From Fulvia fulva (lineage: Eukaryota; Ascomycota; Dothideomycetes; Mycosphaerellales; Mycosphaerellaceae): 64,000 nt of DNA. The DNA lies in assembly GCF_020509005.1 (NCBI RefSeq), contig NC_063015.1, positions 1,364,001-1,428,000 on the forward strand, given 5' to 3'. Every line of letters starts with the position of its first letter. Position 1 is the first letter of the stretch. Below, piece by piece: positions 10,315-19,233 of this stretch. The notes below the pieces were generated by a model. That model had not been told where the DNA came from, ran no database searches, and saw only the letters and a program-made list of their open reading frames with translations. Position numbers and translations under genes: made by a program.

Positions 10315-12483
10315 ATGGCCGACAAGAAGGAGCCCCCGAAGTTCTCCTTTGGGAACACAGGTGGTGGAGGATCATTGTTTGGCGGGACAGGCACTACAGG
10401 AGGAGGATCTCTGTTTGGCGGAGCTCAGACCAACACAACACCATCCACCGCAGCTCCAGGACTGTCTTTCGGCGGAGCGAACACACCCACAAACACCGCA
10501 CCTTCACTATTCGGCAGTAATGCGAACGCTGGATCGAGCACGCCTCAAGGCAACAAACCTGGTGGTCTTTTTGGTGGAGCAACGGGAGGAAGCTTTGGCG
10601 CATCTACAACACCAGCTGGAGAGCCTAAACAAACAGGCAACATCTTCGGCTCGGGCGGTCCGCCTGGTGCCAATGGTGGATTGTTCGCAAACAAGCCAGA
10701 TCCAACTACTGCGGCTAAGCCTCTATTTGGCGGCGCATCCACAGGCGGCGGAGGACTTTTCGGAGCGAAGCAGGACGGAACTGCTGCACAACAGCCGAGT
10801 CCAATCGGCACCTCACAACCTGCTTCGAGCGGCGGTGGTGGTCTTTTCGGCAGTAACCCGACTGCCACTTCTGGAGCGAGCGCAGGTCCAAGCCTGTTCG
10901 GCGCATCTGCTGCGCCAGCTGCAACACCTGCAACGCCTGCAACGACACAAGGCGGGCTATTCGGCGGGCAGACGAACACACCCCAACCAAGCCTGTTTGG
11001 AGCAAAGACTGGCACGACACCAGCACCTGCTGCGTCTGGCGGGGAGAACAAGAACCCGACGAATTCGTTTGGAGCTCAGACCACGGCAACACCGACCAAC
11101 GGCCTGAATCTTGGCGGTCTTGGTGGTGCGAAGACGACTGGCGGCCTCTTTGGATCAGCATCTGCTCAGCCTGCTGGACAGCAAACTGGCTCCTCCCAGC
11201 AACAACCTGCCAGTGCCCCCAGCCTCTTCGCCAACCTTGGGAACAACAACACAGCCAGCAGTTCAGGAGCACCAGCCGCTACTACCGCCACCTCAGGCCT
11301 CTTTGGCAACGCCTCCAGTACTGCGGCCAGTAGCTCGGCAGCGCCAGCTGCGACCACATCCACTTCAAGCATGTTCGCCAATCTGGGAAAGAAGCCCGAA
11401 ACACCACAAGCACCGTCGGAGCAGCCAAAGACCAGCAATTTATTTGGTGCCGCACTTGGTGGCCAACCGCCAGCCACTGGATCAAGCACCACAGAAAACC
11501 CACCCAAGCCGTCACTGTTCTCTAGTACCAGCCTGGGCGGCGGCGCCGCAGGAAGCACAGGGCAGACGTCGCAGGCACCTACCGCTTCCACCAGTGCTGC
11601 ACCCACGACTGGATTATTCGGCACCCCAACGAGCAAGCCACCGACTGCGACAACTACAGCCCCCGGCACGACTAATCTGTTTGGTGGTGCCCTTGGAGGA
11701 ACTTCAGCCTCTGGGGCCACCTCTGGTGAAGCCAACAAGGGCACACAAGCCAGCTCCGGACTCGGTGGAGGTGGGACTGGCGTGGCAGCCACCGCGGGCG
11801 CAGCACCGTCGGGTGGCTCACGTCTCGCACACAAGTCACTGGACGAAATCTTGACAATGTGGTCTTCCTCACTCACAGCACACCAGAAGACATTTCAGAA
11901 CTTGGCTAAACGCGTCGGCGCCTGGGATCGCCAGCTTGTGGAGAACAGCAGCAAGATCAGTACTCTGTATGGACGTTGCTTCCAGGCGGAACGAGACTGC
12001 AGTGAAGTCGAGCGCCAGCTTACCAATGTCGAGCACAATCAGTCGGACATTGAGCATCTGCTCGACAAGTACGAAGCGGATGTCGACCAGATGATGAGCC
12101 AGACTGGCGTCAGCGAAGATGGCATCAGTGGGGTGGATGCTGAGCGCGAGAGGACATACAAGACCGCCGAGAACTGCTCATTGCGACTCACGGAGCTCAA
12201 TCATTCTCTTTCAGACATGGTCGAGGAGATCAACGTCACCAGCAACAAGCTGTCCTCCAACAAGAAGACCAGCGACGAAGGTGGTAACGACGATCCGCTC
12301 AGGCAGATTGTGAGCATTCTCAATCGCCATCTTGCGCAACTACAGACGATTGGAACCGGCGCACAAGCACTACAGGAGAAGGTGTCTTTGGCGCAGAGAG
12401 ATGCACGGAACTTGAATGTCAATGGACTCAATGGGTCCAACTGGGTCAACGACTTTGGACGATCGTATCTTGGGCGTCAGTAG
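10315..12483 (+). CDS. NSP1: Nucleoporin Nsp1/Nup62-type, GLFG-rich
   Basis: ATG 10315 (MADKKEPPKFSFGNTGGG) gives 722 residues without introns. Residues 1-500 are a disordered Gly/Ser/Thr/Ala/Pro region with many LFG repeats (SLFGG, GLFGG, NLFGG). Residues about 502-722 form the conserved Nsp1_C coiled-coil domain, beginning RLAHKSLDEILTMWSSSL. Nsp1 anchors in the central channel of the nuclear pore and forms trimers with Nup57/Nup49 partners. The FG type is notable: most repeats are GLFG/SLFG, whereas yeast Nsp1 is dominated by FSFG. An upstream in-frame ATG at 10162 exists but its peptide is not nucleoporin-like. Confidence 0.93.
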   Translation: MADKKEPPKFSFGNTGGGGSLFGGTGTTGGGSLFGGAQTNTTPSTAAPGLSFGGANTPTNTAPSLFGSNANAGSSTPQGNKPGGLFGGATGGSFGASTTPAGEPKQTGNIFGSGGPPGANGGLFANKPDPTTAAKPLFGGASTGGGGLFGAKQDGTAAQQPSPIGTSQPASSGGGGLFGSNPTATSGASAGPSLFGASAAPAATPATPATTQGGLFGGQTNTPQPSLFGAKTGTTPAPAASGGENKNPTNSFGAQTTATPTNGLNLGGLGGAKTTGGLFGSASAQPAGQQTGSSQQQPASAPSLFANLGNNNTASSSGAPAATTATSGLFGNASSTAASSSAAPAATTSTSSMFANLGKKPETPQAPSEQPKTSNLFGAALGGQPPATGSSTTENPPKPSLFSSTSLGGGAAGSTGQTSQAPTASTSAAPTTGLFGTPTSKPPTATTTAPGTTNLFGGALGGTSASGATSGEANKGTQASSGLGGGGTGVAATAGAAPSGGSRLAHKSLDEILTMWSSSLTAHQKTFQNLAKRVGAWDRQLVENSSKISTLYGRCFQAERDCSEVERQLTNVEHNQSDIEHLLDKYEADVDQMMSQTGVSEDGISGVDAERERTYKTAENCSLRLTELNHSLSDMVEEINVTSNKLSSNKKTSDEGGNDDPLRQIVSILNRHLAQLQTIGTGAQALQEKVSLAQRDARNLNVNGLNGSNWVNDFGRSYLGRQ

Positions 12484-13101
12484 TCGCACCTTGACGGTAT
12501 TAACGATGGCATTGCATTTGGGACTCAGCAGGCGTTATGAAGCAGATCGCCAGGAAAGCGACTGCCTTGAAGGATCAGAGTATGTACCATAGATGCGAGA
12601 CATGAATGATACTGATGCTGCCAAGCATGATTGAGGCGCAGTTGCCTTTTTAACCTTGTTTCCCAGATTCTGTTCCACGATCGCGGTCAGGCGTCCTTGC
12701 TCGATCCCATCCTTGGTAAGGCACAGCAGTAGCTACCTGACCAGTCCGCGCGAAGGATTTGAGCTTTCAGCTCCTGGCTTGCTGTGCAGCTCCACATTAG
12801 CTTCCGAAGCGCGGTCTACCTACATCACATTGCAGCAAGAATATATAAATACCTGGGAGAGCTACCTACACACGATGCCTGGACAATACATACCGCCTCA
12901 GCCTGGTTATCCGATTCAAGCTGCGCCTTATTACGTGTACCCTCCCCCTCAGGTCGTCGTTCATCCTACCCTGCAATATCGACCCGTCCAACCCGCTCAA
13001 CCGACCATTCTCCAACATCCAGCTCGAGCCACAACTGCACCAGCTCCCACTCGAGTCACAACTGCACCAGCTCCCACGTCCTCCTCAGATCAATCTTCAA
13101 A
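12484..13101 (+). promoter_or_regulatory. Promoter/leader with TATA box and overlapping upstream ORF
   Basis: A TATATAAATA box lies at 12841-12850. About 30 bp downstream an ATG at 12875 opens a Pro/Tyr-rich frame (MPGQYIPPQPGYPIQAAP) that runs to 13246 and overlaps the next gene out of frame. A near-identical duplicated unit containing ACTGCACCAGCTCCCAC occurs at about 13027-13078. The frame may be an upstream ORF or, with an unrecognised intron, a true N-terminus. Confidence 0.45.
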
Positions 13102-13897
13102 ATGGCAGCACCACCAGCCGCAATGCCACCCTTCCAACCACCCCTCGGCCCACAACCCGCAGGTCCCCTCTACTCTGCGAACCAAGTGTACGAGCACAAA
13201 ACACTTCCGAGAAGGTGCATCATGGATACTGACGTACATCTTGTAGGACCCTCCGTATGAAGGAAAAGGTCTTCTCCCTGTCCGGCGACGACTTTACAGT
13301 CGCAGACGTCAACGAAACTCCCATCCTCAAAGTCAAAGGCAAGGTCGTCAGCTTGTCTGGCAAGAAGACGTTTACGGATCTGCAGGGGCAGGAGTTGTTT
13401 GTGTTGAGTAAGAAGTTGTTGAAGTTGCATCCGACTTTCACGGCGGAGAGTGCGGCGGGGTGTAATTTTGAGGTGGTGAGTTACATTTGGTTCTTTCTGT
13501 GAAGGGTTTTATGTCCGCGAATGGGATGGGGCAAGCATGCTGATGATGGCGACCTCAGGCTGGAAAGTTCTCCTTCGGATCGAGTAAGAGTGTGATTACA
13601 TTTGCCAATCATGCGGATAAGGCTCCGATTGAGATGCAGTTGAAGGGTGATTGGTTTGATCGCAGTGCGACGATTAAGATGGGGGATCGGCCTGTTGCGC
13701 AGATTCAGAGGAGTTTCATGAACGTCAGGGAGATCTTTGGGTCCAAGCAGACGGTAAGTGGTATTACGATTGTGGATGTTATCATCATGGAGGCTGACTT
13801 TGCTATGTAGTACTTCGTGACGATTGCGCCGGGTGTTGATCTCAGCTTGATTGCGGCTATCTGTGTCTGTTTGGATGAGAGGGAGAATGAGAAGTAA
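13102..13897 (+). CDS. LURP1/tubby-C-like (LOR family, DUF567) protein
   Basis: Four exons (13102-13187, 13247-13475, 13559-13753, 13811-13897) give 198 residues. After a Pro-rich start, the spliced protein reads SANQVTLRMKEKVFSLSGDDFTV. It continues through WFDRSATI and AQIQRSF and ends YFVTIAPGVDLSLIAAICVCLDE. This is the LURP-one-related fold, a 12-strand barrel around a hydrophobic helix, related to tubby C-terminal domains and phospholipid scramblases. Biochemical function in fungi is not known to me. All three introns have GT-AG ends and keep the frame. The start choice is the weak point because of the upstream out-of-frame ATG at 12875. Confidence 0.82.
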
Positions 13898-14018
13898 GGT
13901 TGGAACGGGTGGGCGATGATGGATGATGTTGTGATGATACCCTTTCGTTTGCTCGCGAAACTTTGGTGCGCTGTTGGAAGTCCTAGCTCGAGTCGAAATG
14001 CCATATCGCTTTGGTCAT

Positions 14019-15059
14019 TCACAGCAGCTCAGGCTCGACCAATCCCGTCTGCTGCGTGATCAGACTATACGTCTCGATCCGCCTATGCCTCCCATAGTCG
14101 AATGTCCTCTCCTTCCCTTGTCGACACAACGCCAGATTGACCTCCGCCACAACAAGTTCATCTCCACTGGTCTTCGACTCCGCAACGACATGTCCCTCCG
14201 GATCAACGATCGAGCTTCCGGCAATCAGATGGTACTTGCCATCATCCATGCCGCACCTTGCGGAAGATATCGAGAAGCAAGCATTCATGTAGCTGTTCGC
14301 CTGCTGCACTAGTCTCGAATGGAACAGTGCTTCTTTCTCTGCTTGCTCAGGCGGAATTGACTTGCCTCCCCACAAGTGGCTCATGTAGCCGCCTGTGTTG
14401 TATCCAACCATGAGAAGCTCTGCACCTTGCAGGGTATAGACTCGCCACGCTTCTGGCCATCTTCGATCGTTGCAGATGAGCATTCCCATGATTGGATCGC
14501 CTTTGCCATCGGTGCTCTCGCCTTCCTTGATGTCGGCCTTCTTCACGGCATCATTGACGAGACCGGGAGCACGGAAAGCCTCGAAGCCAAGATCACCAGG
14601 CTTGAAGTATCGCTTCTCGAGCTGATTCGTCGCGTTTGGATCTTCGAAAGGCTCGACTCGACCAGGAAGGTGGACCTTTCTGTATTTGCTAATGACTTTG
14701 CCAGCTGCCGCCGAGAAGTAGACGGAAGTGTTGTAGCCTGTGCCATCTGGTGTGCGCTCTGCATACCCTATGACAATGTCGATGCCACACGACTTGGCTT
14801 CGTCAAACAGCGGCTTCACGTCTGGTGACTGAGTGATGTCCTCGCCATGTTCGAAGTACTTGTCGAGCTCCTCTTGTGATTCGATAAAGTGGCGTGGAAA
14901 GAATGTGGTGAGCGTTGCTTCCGGATACACCACCAGCTGGACTTTCTTCTCTGCTGCCTCACGCAACAGCTTGATCAATCTTTCCACTGTGTCTTTCTTG
15001 TCTGCTCCCAGATCGATCGCACCAACCTGTGCTGCTGCGACCGTGATCTTTCTCAACAT
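14019..15059 (-). CDS. N-carbamoyl-D-amino-acid hydrolase (D-carbamoylase), nitrilase superfamily
   Basis: ATG 15059 (MLRKITVAAAQVGAID) gives 346 residues without introns; the frame extends upstream only from a TTG. The nitrilase triad is visible: Glu in VVYPEATLTTFFPR, Lys in KYRKVHLPG and Cys in LICNDRRWPEAWR. The CNDRRWPEAWR block and TTFFPR are hallmarks of N-carbamoyl-D-amino-acid amidohydrolases, which release ammonia, CO2 and a D-amino acid from N-carbamoyl-D-amino acids. It is transcribed divergently from a hydantoinase-family gene, which makes the substrate for such enzymes. Beta-ureidopropionase is the main alternative, but the length and motif fit D-carbamoylase better. Confidence 0.85.
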   Translation of the reverse strand: MLRKITVAAAQVGAIDLGADKKDTVERLIKLLREAAEKKVQLVVYPEATLTTFFPRHFIESQEELDKYFEHGEDITQSPDVKPLFDEAKSCGIDIVIGYAERTPDGTGYNTSVYFSAAAGKVISKYRKVHLPGRVEPFEDPNATNQLEKRYFKPGDLGFEAFRAPGLVNDAVKKADIKEGESTDGKGDPIMGMLICNDRRWPEAWRVYTLQGAELLMVGYNTGGYMSHLWGGKSIPPEQAEKEALFHSRLVQQANSYMNACFSISSARCGMDDGKYHLIAGSSIVDPEGHVVAESKTSGDELVVAEVNLALCRQGKERTFDYGRHRRIETYSLITQQTGLVEPELL

Positions 15060-15487
15060 CTTGCTGTGGTTAGGGTTCGGTGGAAAGGTAGGGCAAGGAC
15101 GACGAGGTCTGCTACTTCCTTCCAAATGCTAGAGACGATCAATTTGGACATGATATACTCCTTCCTACTTTGGCGGTGCCCTATATCAACGGGCCGTTTG
15201 GCCGCACATGTGAACAATCAGAAGGATGCAAGATGCTTTGCCGGACCCAAGCGTGCGCCTATCTTGCCCGAAAGAGTCTTGTCGGCCGGCCAACGAGAGG
15301 TGAGCATGCTCTTCGCCGAAGGGCATGTTCAGCGGCCGGCTCATCTAAGCAGGTAAGGCTCAATGTGATGTTCCTGGATGTCGTGTATAAGAGTGAAGAT
15401 ATGGTGAAGTACATCGGACAAGATATGCCGTGACAGATTGTGGCTGAGATCCCTGCAGACATCAATCTTGGCAACGGCCGGGACAAC
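15060..15487. promoter_or_regulatory. Bidirectional promoter with inverted repeat between carbamoylase and hydantoinase genes
   Basis: The 428 bp region separates the two start codons. Bases 15302-15330 form a 29 bp near-palindrome centred on 15316: of 14 base pairs, 12 are Watson-Crick and 2 are G/T mismatches. It is flanked by two CGGCCGGC sequences at 15283-15290 and 15333-15340. CGG/CCG triplets are the usual half-sites of Zn2Cys6 activators, so shared control of the pair is plausible. That is inference. Confidence 0.5.
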
Positions 15488-17051
15488 ATGGTCTTCGATC
15501 TGGTGATCAAGAACGGCATCATTGTGAGTCTGAAGAAAATGATGGCATGGCATATGCTGACCGCGTATGTAGGTCACAGCGAGTGAGGTGCTACAAGACG
15601 GTCTCGAAATCGGAATCAAAAATGGCAAGATATCATGCATTGGCACCGATCTTCCAACATCGTCGAATACTGAGATCGTTGATGCGGAAGGTGCATACAT
15701 CACGCCAGGAGGCGTCGACAGCCATGTCCATCTCGCACAGAAGAACTCACCTACTGGCGACACCTGGGAGACGGGAACAAGGAGTGCAATAGCAGGCGGC
15801 ACAACAACCGTCATCGCTTTCGCCTCGCAGCAGAAAGCAGACACGTCATTATGGCCAGTGCTCGAAGACTACAAGAAGAAATCGACCGGACAGACCTACT
15901 GCGACTATGGCTTTCACTTCATCCTCACCAACCCAACCCCAGAGATCCTTCGAGATGAGCTCCCCATCCTGGCGGAGCAGGAAGGCATAACGAGCGTAAA
16001 GCTGTACATGACCTATGAGCTCATGAAGCTGAACGATCGCGAAGTGCTCCGGATTCTCTTCGCCTGCAAGTCCCTCGGCATGACGACCATGATCCACGCC
16101 GAATCGCATGATATGATCAGCATGATCATCGAAGGCCTCGAGCGGAACAAGAACACTGAGCCGTACTTCCACGCAGTGGCTCGACCGCGGATAGCAGAGG
16201 ACGAGGCCTCATATCGAGCGATATCGCTTGCAGAGCTGGCAGATGCTCCTATGCTAATAGTGCACATGTCTTCGGATGTAGCCATAAGTCACGTTCGAGA
16301 TGCTCAGACGAGGTTACTGCCAATACATGCTGAGACATGTCCGCACTACCTTTTCCTGCTGTCGGAGAAGATCAAGGCCGAACCTCACGACCACTTCTGC
16401 GGGGCGAAGCACGTATGTTCGCCTCCGCTTCGGCATGATACAAAGGACCTTGAAGCTCTGTGGCAATCAATAGCGAACGGGACTTTCACAACGTGGTCGT
16501 CGGATCATGCTCCGTCCAAGTACGATCATCCAGGAGGCAAGAGACTGGGTCTGATCGATGGTGTGCCGCGGTTCTCCAAGATTCCGAATGGTCTGCCTGG
16601 TATTGAGACAAGAGTCCCGCTACTCTTCAGTGGAACTCCAGCATGCCGGTCGCAAGAAGAGGTAAGGCTGAGTTTGCCTCGCTTCGTGCAGCTGACGGCT
16701 ACGAATCCTGCCAAGCTTTATGGTCTGGATGGCAAGAAAGGCAGTATAGCGCCGGGGTATGATGCTGATTTGATCATTTGGCATCCTGGCAACACTGGAG
16801 CCACGACCATCAGCCAGAGCATCATGCACCATGATATCGACTATACACCTTTCGAAGGCATACGTGTTGGAAACTGGCCAAGGTATACCATACTCAGAGG
16901 CCAAGTTGTCTGGGATCAAGCAAAGGGCGTCACCGGCCAGGTAGGCTATGGCAAATACCTAAAACGTGGCAAAGGCCAGGTCCTGGTGGGAAAGACCGGC
17001 AATGTACCTCGTGGAATGAAGCCAGAAGAGCGAGGATGTTGGGTGCCATAG
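15488..17051 (+). CDS. D-hydantoinase / dihydropyrimidinase family amidohydrolase
   Basis: Two exons (15488-15523, 15573-17051) give 504 residues starting MVFDLVIKNGIIVTASEV. It is a metal-dependent cyclic amidohydrolase. Metal ligands are visible in GGVDSHVHLAQ, the carboxylated-lysine segment SVKLYMTYELM, MIHAESHD, LIVHMSSD and the aspartate of WSSDHAPSKYDH. Family enzymes open the ring of dihydropyrimidines or 5-substituted hydantoins to N-carbamoyl amino acids. The divergent neighbour is a D-carbamoylase, which would consume that product, so I favour hydantoin-type substrates. Dihydropyrimidinase of pyrimidine catabolism cannot be excluded. The 49 bp intron and eukaryotic promoter spacing argue against contamination. 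Confidence 0.88.
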
Positions 17052-17079
17052 ATTCCGTTTGGTCATAGATAGCCAGAAC

Positions 17080-18933
17080 CTAATGGCTAGCAGCCTGGCT
17101 GGGTATCACGCCCCAAATGCCGAGAGGATCCTCTTTGCCCGTCTGTATACTTCGCTCGAGTTCTTGTAGTCTTTTGACACGCTTGACCATCAATCCGACA
17201 GCAATCGGTCCAAGTAATGTGCAAAGGAGGATCGCCCAAGTGACGACCAAGAAAAGCTCTGAACTTTGGCCGTTCTCCGTAGCCCCGAAAACACCATCGC
17301 TCTCAGCCACGGAACAGATAAGGAAGCCGATCTCGCCGCGGGCGACCATAGCACTTCCAAGCATAGCAGCAGGGTACAATGATGTTGGCTTTGCGATCCT
17401 TGGACTGCTCCTCTGTTTTGGTGCCGCTGTTGCGACTGTAGTTGTACTTTGACTTCGAGGTCCTCCGCGAGTGGAAGAGGTCCCTGGCGTCTTTGATTGC
17501 GTCCTTATAAGTGGCCAACACCCAGATATTGTCTTCGGCAAGTGCTTGAGCAAGAACTTGAGCGATACGGCCGGACCAGCGACTCGTATGAGGCATAGTC
17601 CACAAAAGAGCTTAGCAATGACCATAATGATAGAGTAGACGATGCCTCTCCATACTACCGTGCCCGAGAACATCTGAGTTATGGGAATGGCGAATCCGAT
17701 CGATGCGAAGAAGAAAGGTTTGAGAACTGTCTGCAGAGCTGGCAGGTAGTACTTCTCGAAGATGTGTGTGCCCCGAAGGTGATCGTAGGATGGCACAGCT
17801 TGACGAGTTGACGGTGTTGGAACCGGTTGCTGAGGCTCGCGTGGCTTCGGGCTTGAGCTGGTGTTGTTCTCTCCCGATTGCTTACGATGGGCTCGAGGTT
17901 TCTGGGGCATTGAGTGCGCTTTGCTGTCCATCGCTCCAGAACTTTCACCATTTTGACTCGATCCTACTAAATCAGTACCATCGACGGGTTCTAGGGTGTT
18001 TTGAGCATCGGCATTGCGCAGCTCGAAGCAGAGACCATCCCACCAGCTGATAGCTGCTCCTGCGAGATAGGCTGCGAACAGGACCGACGTTCCTGCGTAG
18101 CTAGAAGCGGTCACAAGAGCAGCCAGTACGAGCGCATGCAAGACCAGCGCAGCGCTCTCGGTAGTCAAAAGGCGATGAAACTGCGTTCCTCGCTTCGACT
18201 TGATCAGCTTGTACGTTTGCCGTGTCATGGGTTTGACAATATACAAGCATATCAGCGGCAGAACTGCCGCAAAGGCAACCGATACGAAGACTGGTCTGAT
18301 CACAGTAGTGGCACTGAAGTCAGAATGTCGGCCTAAGCTTGAGATGATACTGCTCATGACCAGACCTACGAGGTCATCCATCATGGCAGCACTTGAAAGC
18401 ACGACACCTAGCCGACTCTGGCTGAGGCCACTTGTGGATAGGATGGTGAACGTAGTTCCAAGCGATGTTGAGCACAGCGCTGCGCCAGCAGCAAAGCTCT
18501 GAACTGGTGTGATCTCCATGAAGCTCTGTAAGAGGAAGGAAAGCCCAATTGGAGCACTGATCCCGATCAAGGCGACAATGCTCGAGAGGGAGAGATACGA
18601 CCTGAGTGTCTTAAGATCTGCCGCGAGACCACCTGCTGTCGTCTCAGTCACGTGTACTCCAGTCGCATCTACTTTTGCCAAACCTTCGAAGACAAGCAGG
18701 ATCAAGCCTAGGTAGCCGATCTGCATGATTGTGTTTTCGACATCTATCGACAACCATTTCGCACCAGGCGTGCCCCAAGCAACACCGACCGCGATCTGTC
18801 CTAGCAAGCCACAGAATAGTAGTTTGTCAAAAGCCCAGTTTATGGCATTCTCGAGCAAGAGGAAGGAGGCCAAGATGAGGATGGTGATGATACCGGGCTC
18901 ATGGTAGGCCAGCGCCGCTGGTGAGGATGACAT
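17080..18933 (-). CDS. CPA-type Na+(K+)/H+ antiporter
   Basis: A single exon encodes 617 residues from ATG 18933. About a dozen hydrophobic segments occur, with FCGLLGQIAVGVAWG early and a DD pair in SSAAMMDDLVGLVM typical of cation:proton antiporter cores. A hydrophilic, Ser/Pro/Gln-rich loop at about 310-375 interrupts the membrane domain, and a short basic tail ends the protein. Family members exchange monovalent cations for protons at the plasma or endomembranes; substrate and location cannot be read here. Its stop codon lies 28 bp from that of the hydantoinase gene (convergent). Confidence 0.85.
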   Translation of the reverse strand: MSSSPAALAYHEPGIITILILASFLLLENAINWAFDKLLFCGLLGQIAVGVAWGTPGAKWLSIDVENTIMQIGYLGLILLVFEGLAKVDATGVHVTETTAGGLAADLKTLRSYLSLSSIVALIGISAPIGLSFLLQSFMEITPVQSFAAGAALCSTSLGTTFTILSTSGLSQSRLGVVLSSAAMMDDLVGLVMSSIISSLGRHSDFSATTVIRPVFVSVAFAAVLPLICLYIVKPMTRQTYKLIKSKRGTQFHRLLTTESAALVLHALVLAALVTASSYAGTSVLFAAYLAGAAISWWDGLCFELRNADAQNTLEPVDGTDLVGSSQNGESSGAMDSKAHSMPQKPRAHRKQSGENNTSSSPKPREPQQPVPTPSTRQAVPSYDHLRGTHIFEKYYLPALQTVLKPFFFASIGFAIPITQMFSGTVVWRGIVYSIIMVIAKLFCGLCLIRVAGPAVSLKFLLKHLPKTISGCWPLIRTQSKTPGTSSTRGGPRSQSTTTVATAAPKQRSSPRIAKPTSLYPAAMLGSAMVARGEIGFLICSVAESDGVFGATENGQSSELFLVVTWAILLCTLLGPIAVGLMVKRVKRLQELERSIQTGKEDPLGIWGVIPSQAASH

Positions 18934-19233
18934 GTTGCCTGGGATGATGGCGTTCTACAAACACTCGAGGAAACATCGAGACAAGAATGTAGACGATCAT
19001 GAGGTCGCGAAGAACACATGTAAGGGACAACGATGGCCATATCTCTTGGCTGCTACTAATTGGCGCGAGAGCGTACCTTATTCATCGTATTGTGACGTCT
19101 GTCAATGAAGATATAGTGATGTGGTCCAGTAAATTTTGATTTGACACATCGCCGCAGTCATACGTGACTCAAGCCTCAAGTGACTACTACAATCTTTCTT
19201 GCTATACTACGAAATGTATCGAACCACAACGAC

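Noticed and set aside
11166..11876. 236-codon minus-strand Pro/Ala/Val-rich frame
   Set aside because: Reverse reading of the NSP1 repeats; repetitive DNA gives long frames on both strands.
14019..17051. Bacterial contamination or very recent bacterial transfer for the carbamoylase/hydantoinase pair
   Set aside because: The hydantoinase has a spliceable fungal intron and codon use like its neighbours. An ancient transfer remains possible but cannot be judged without a tree.
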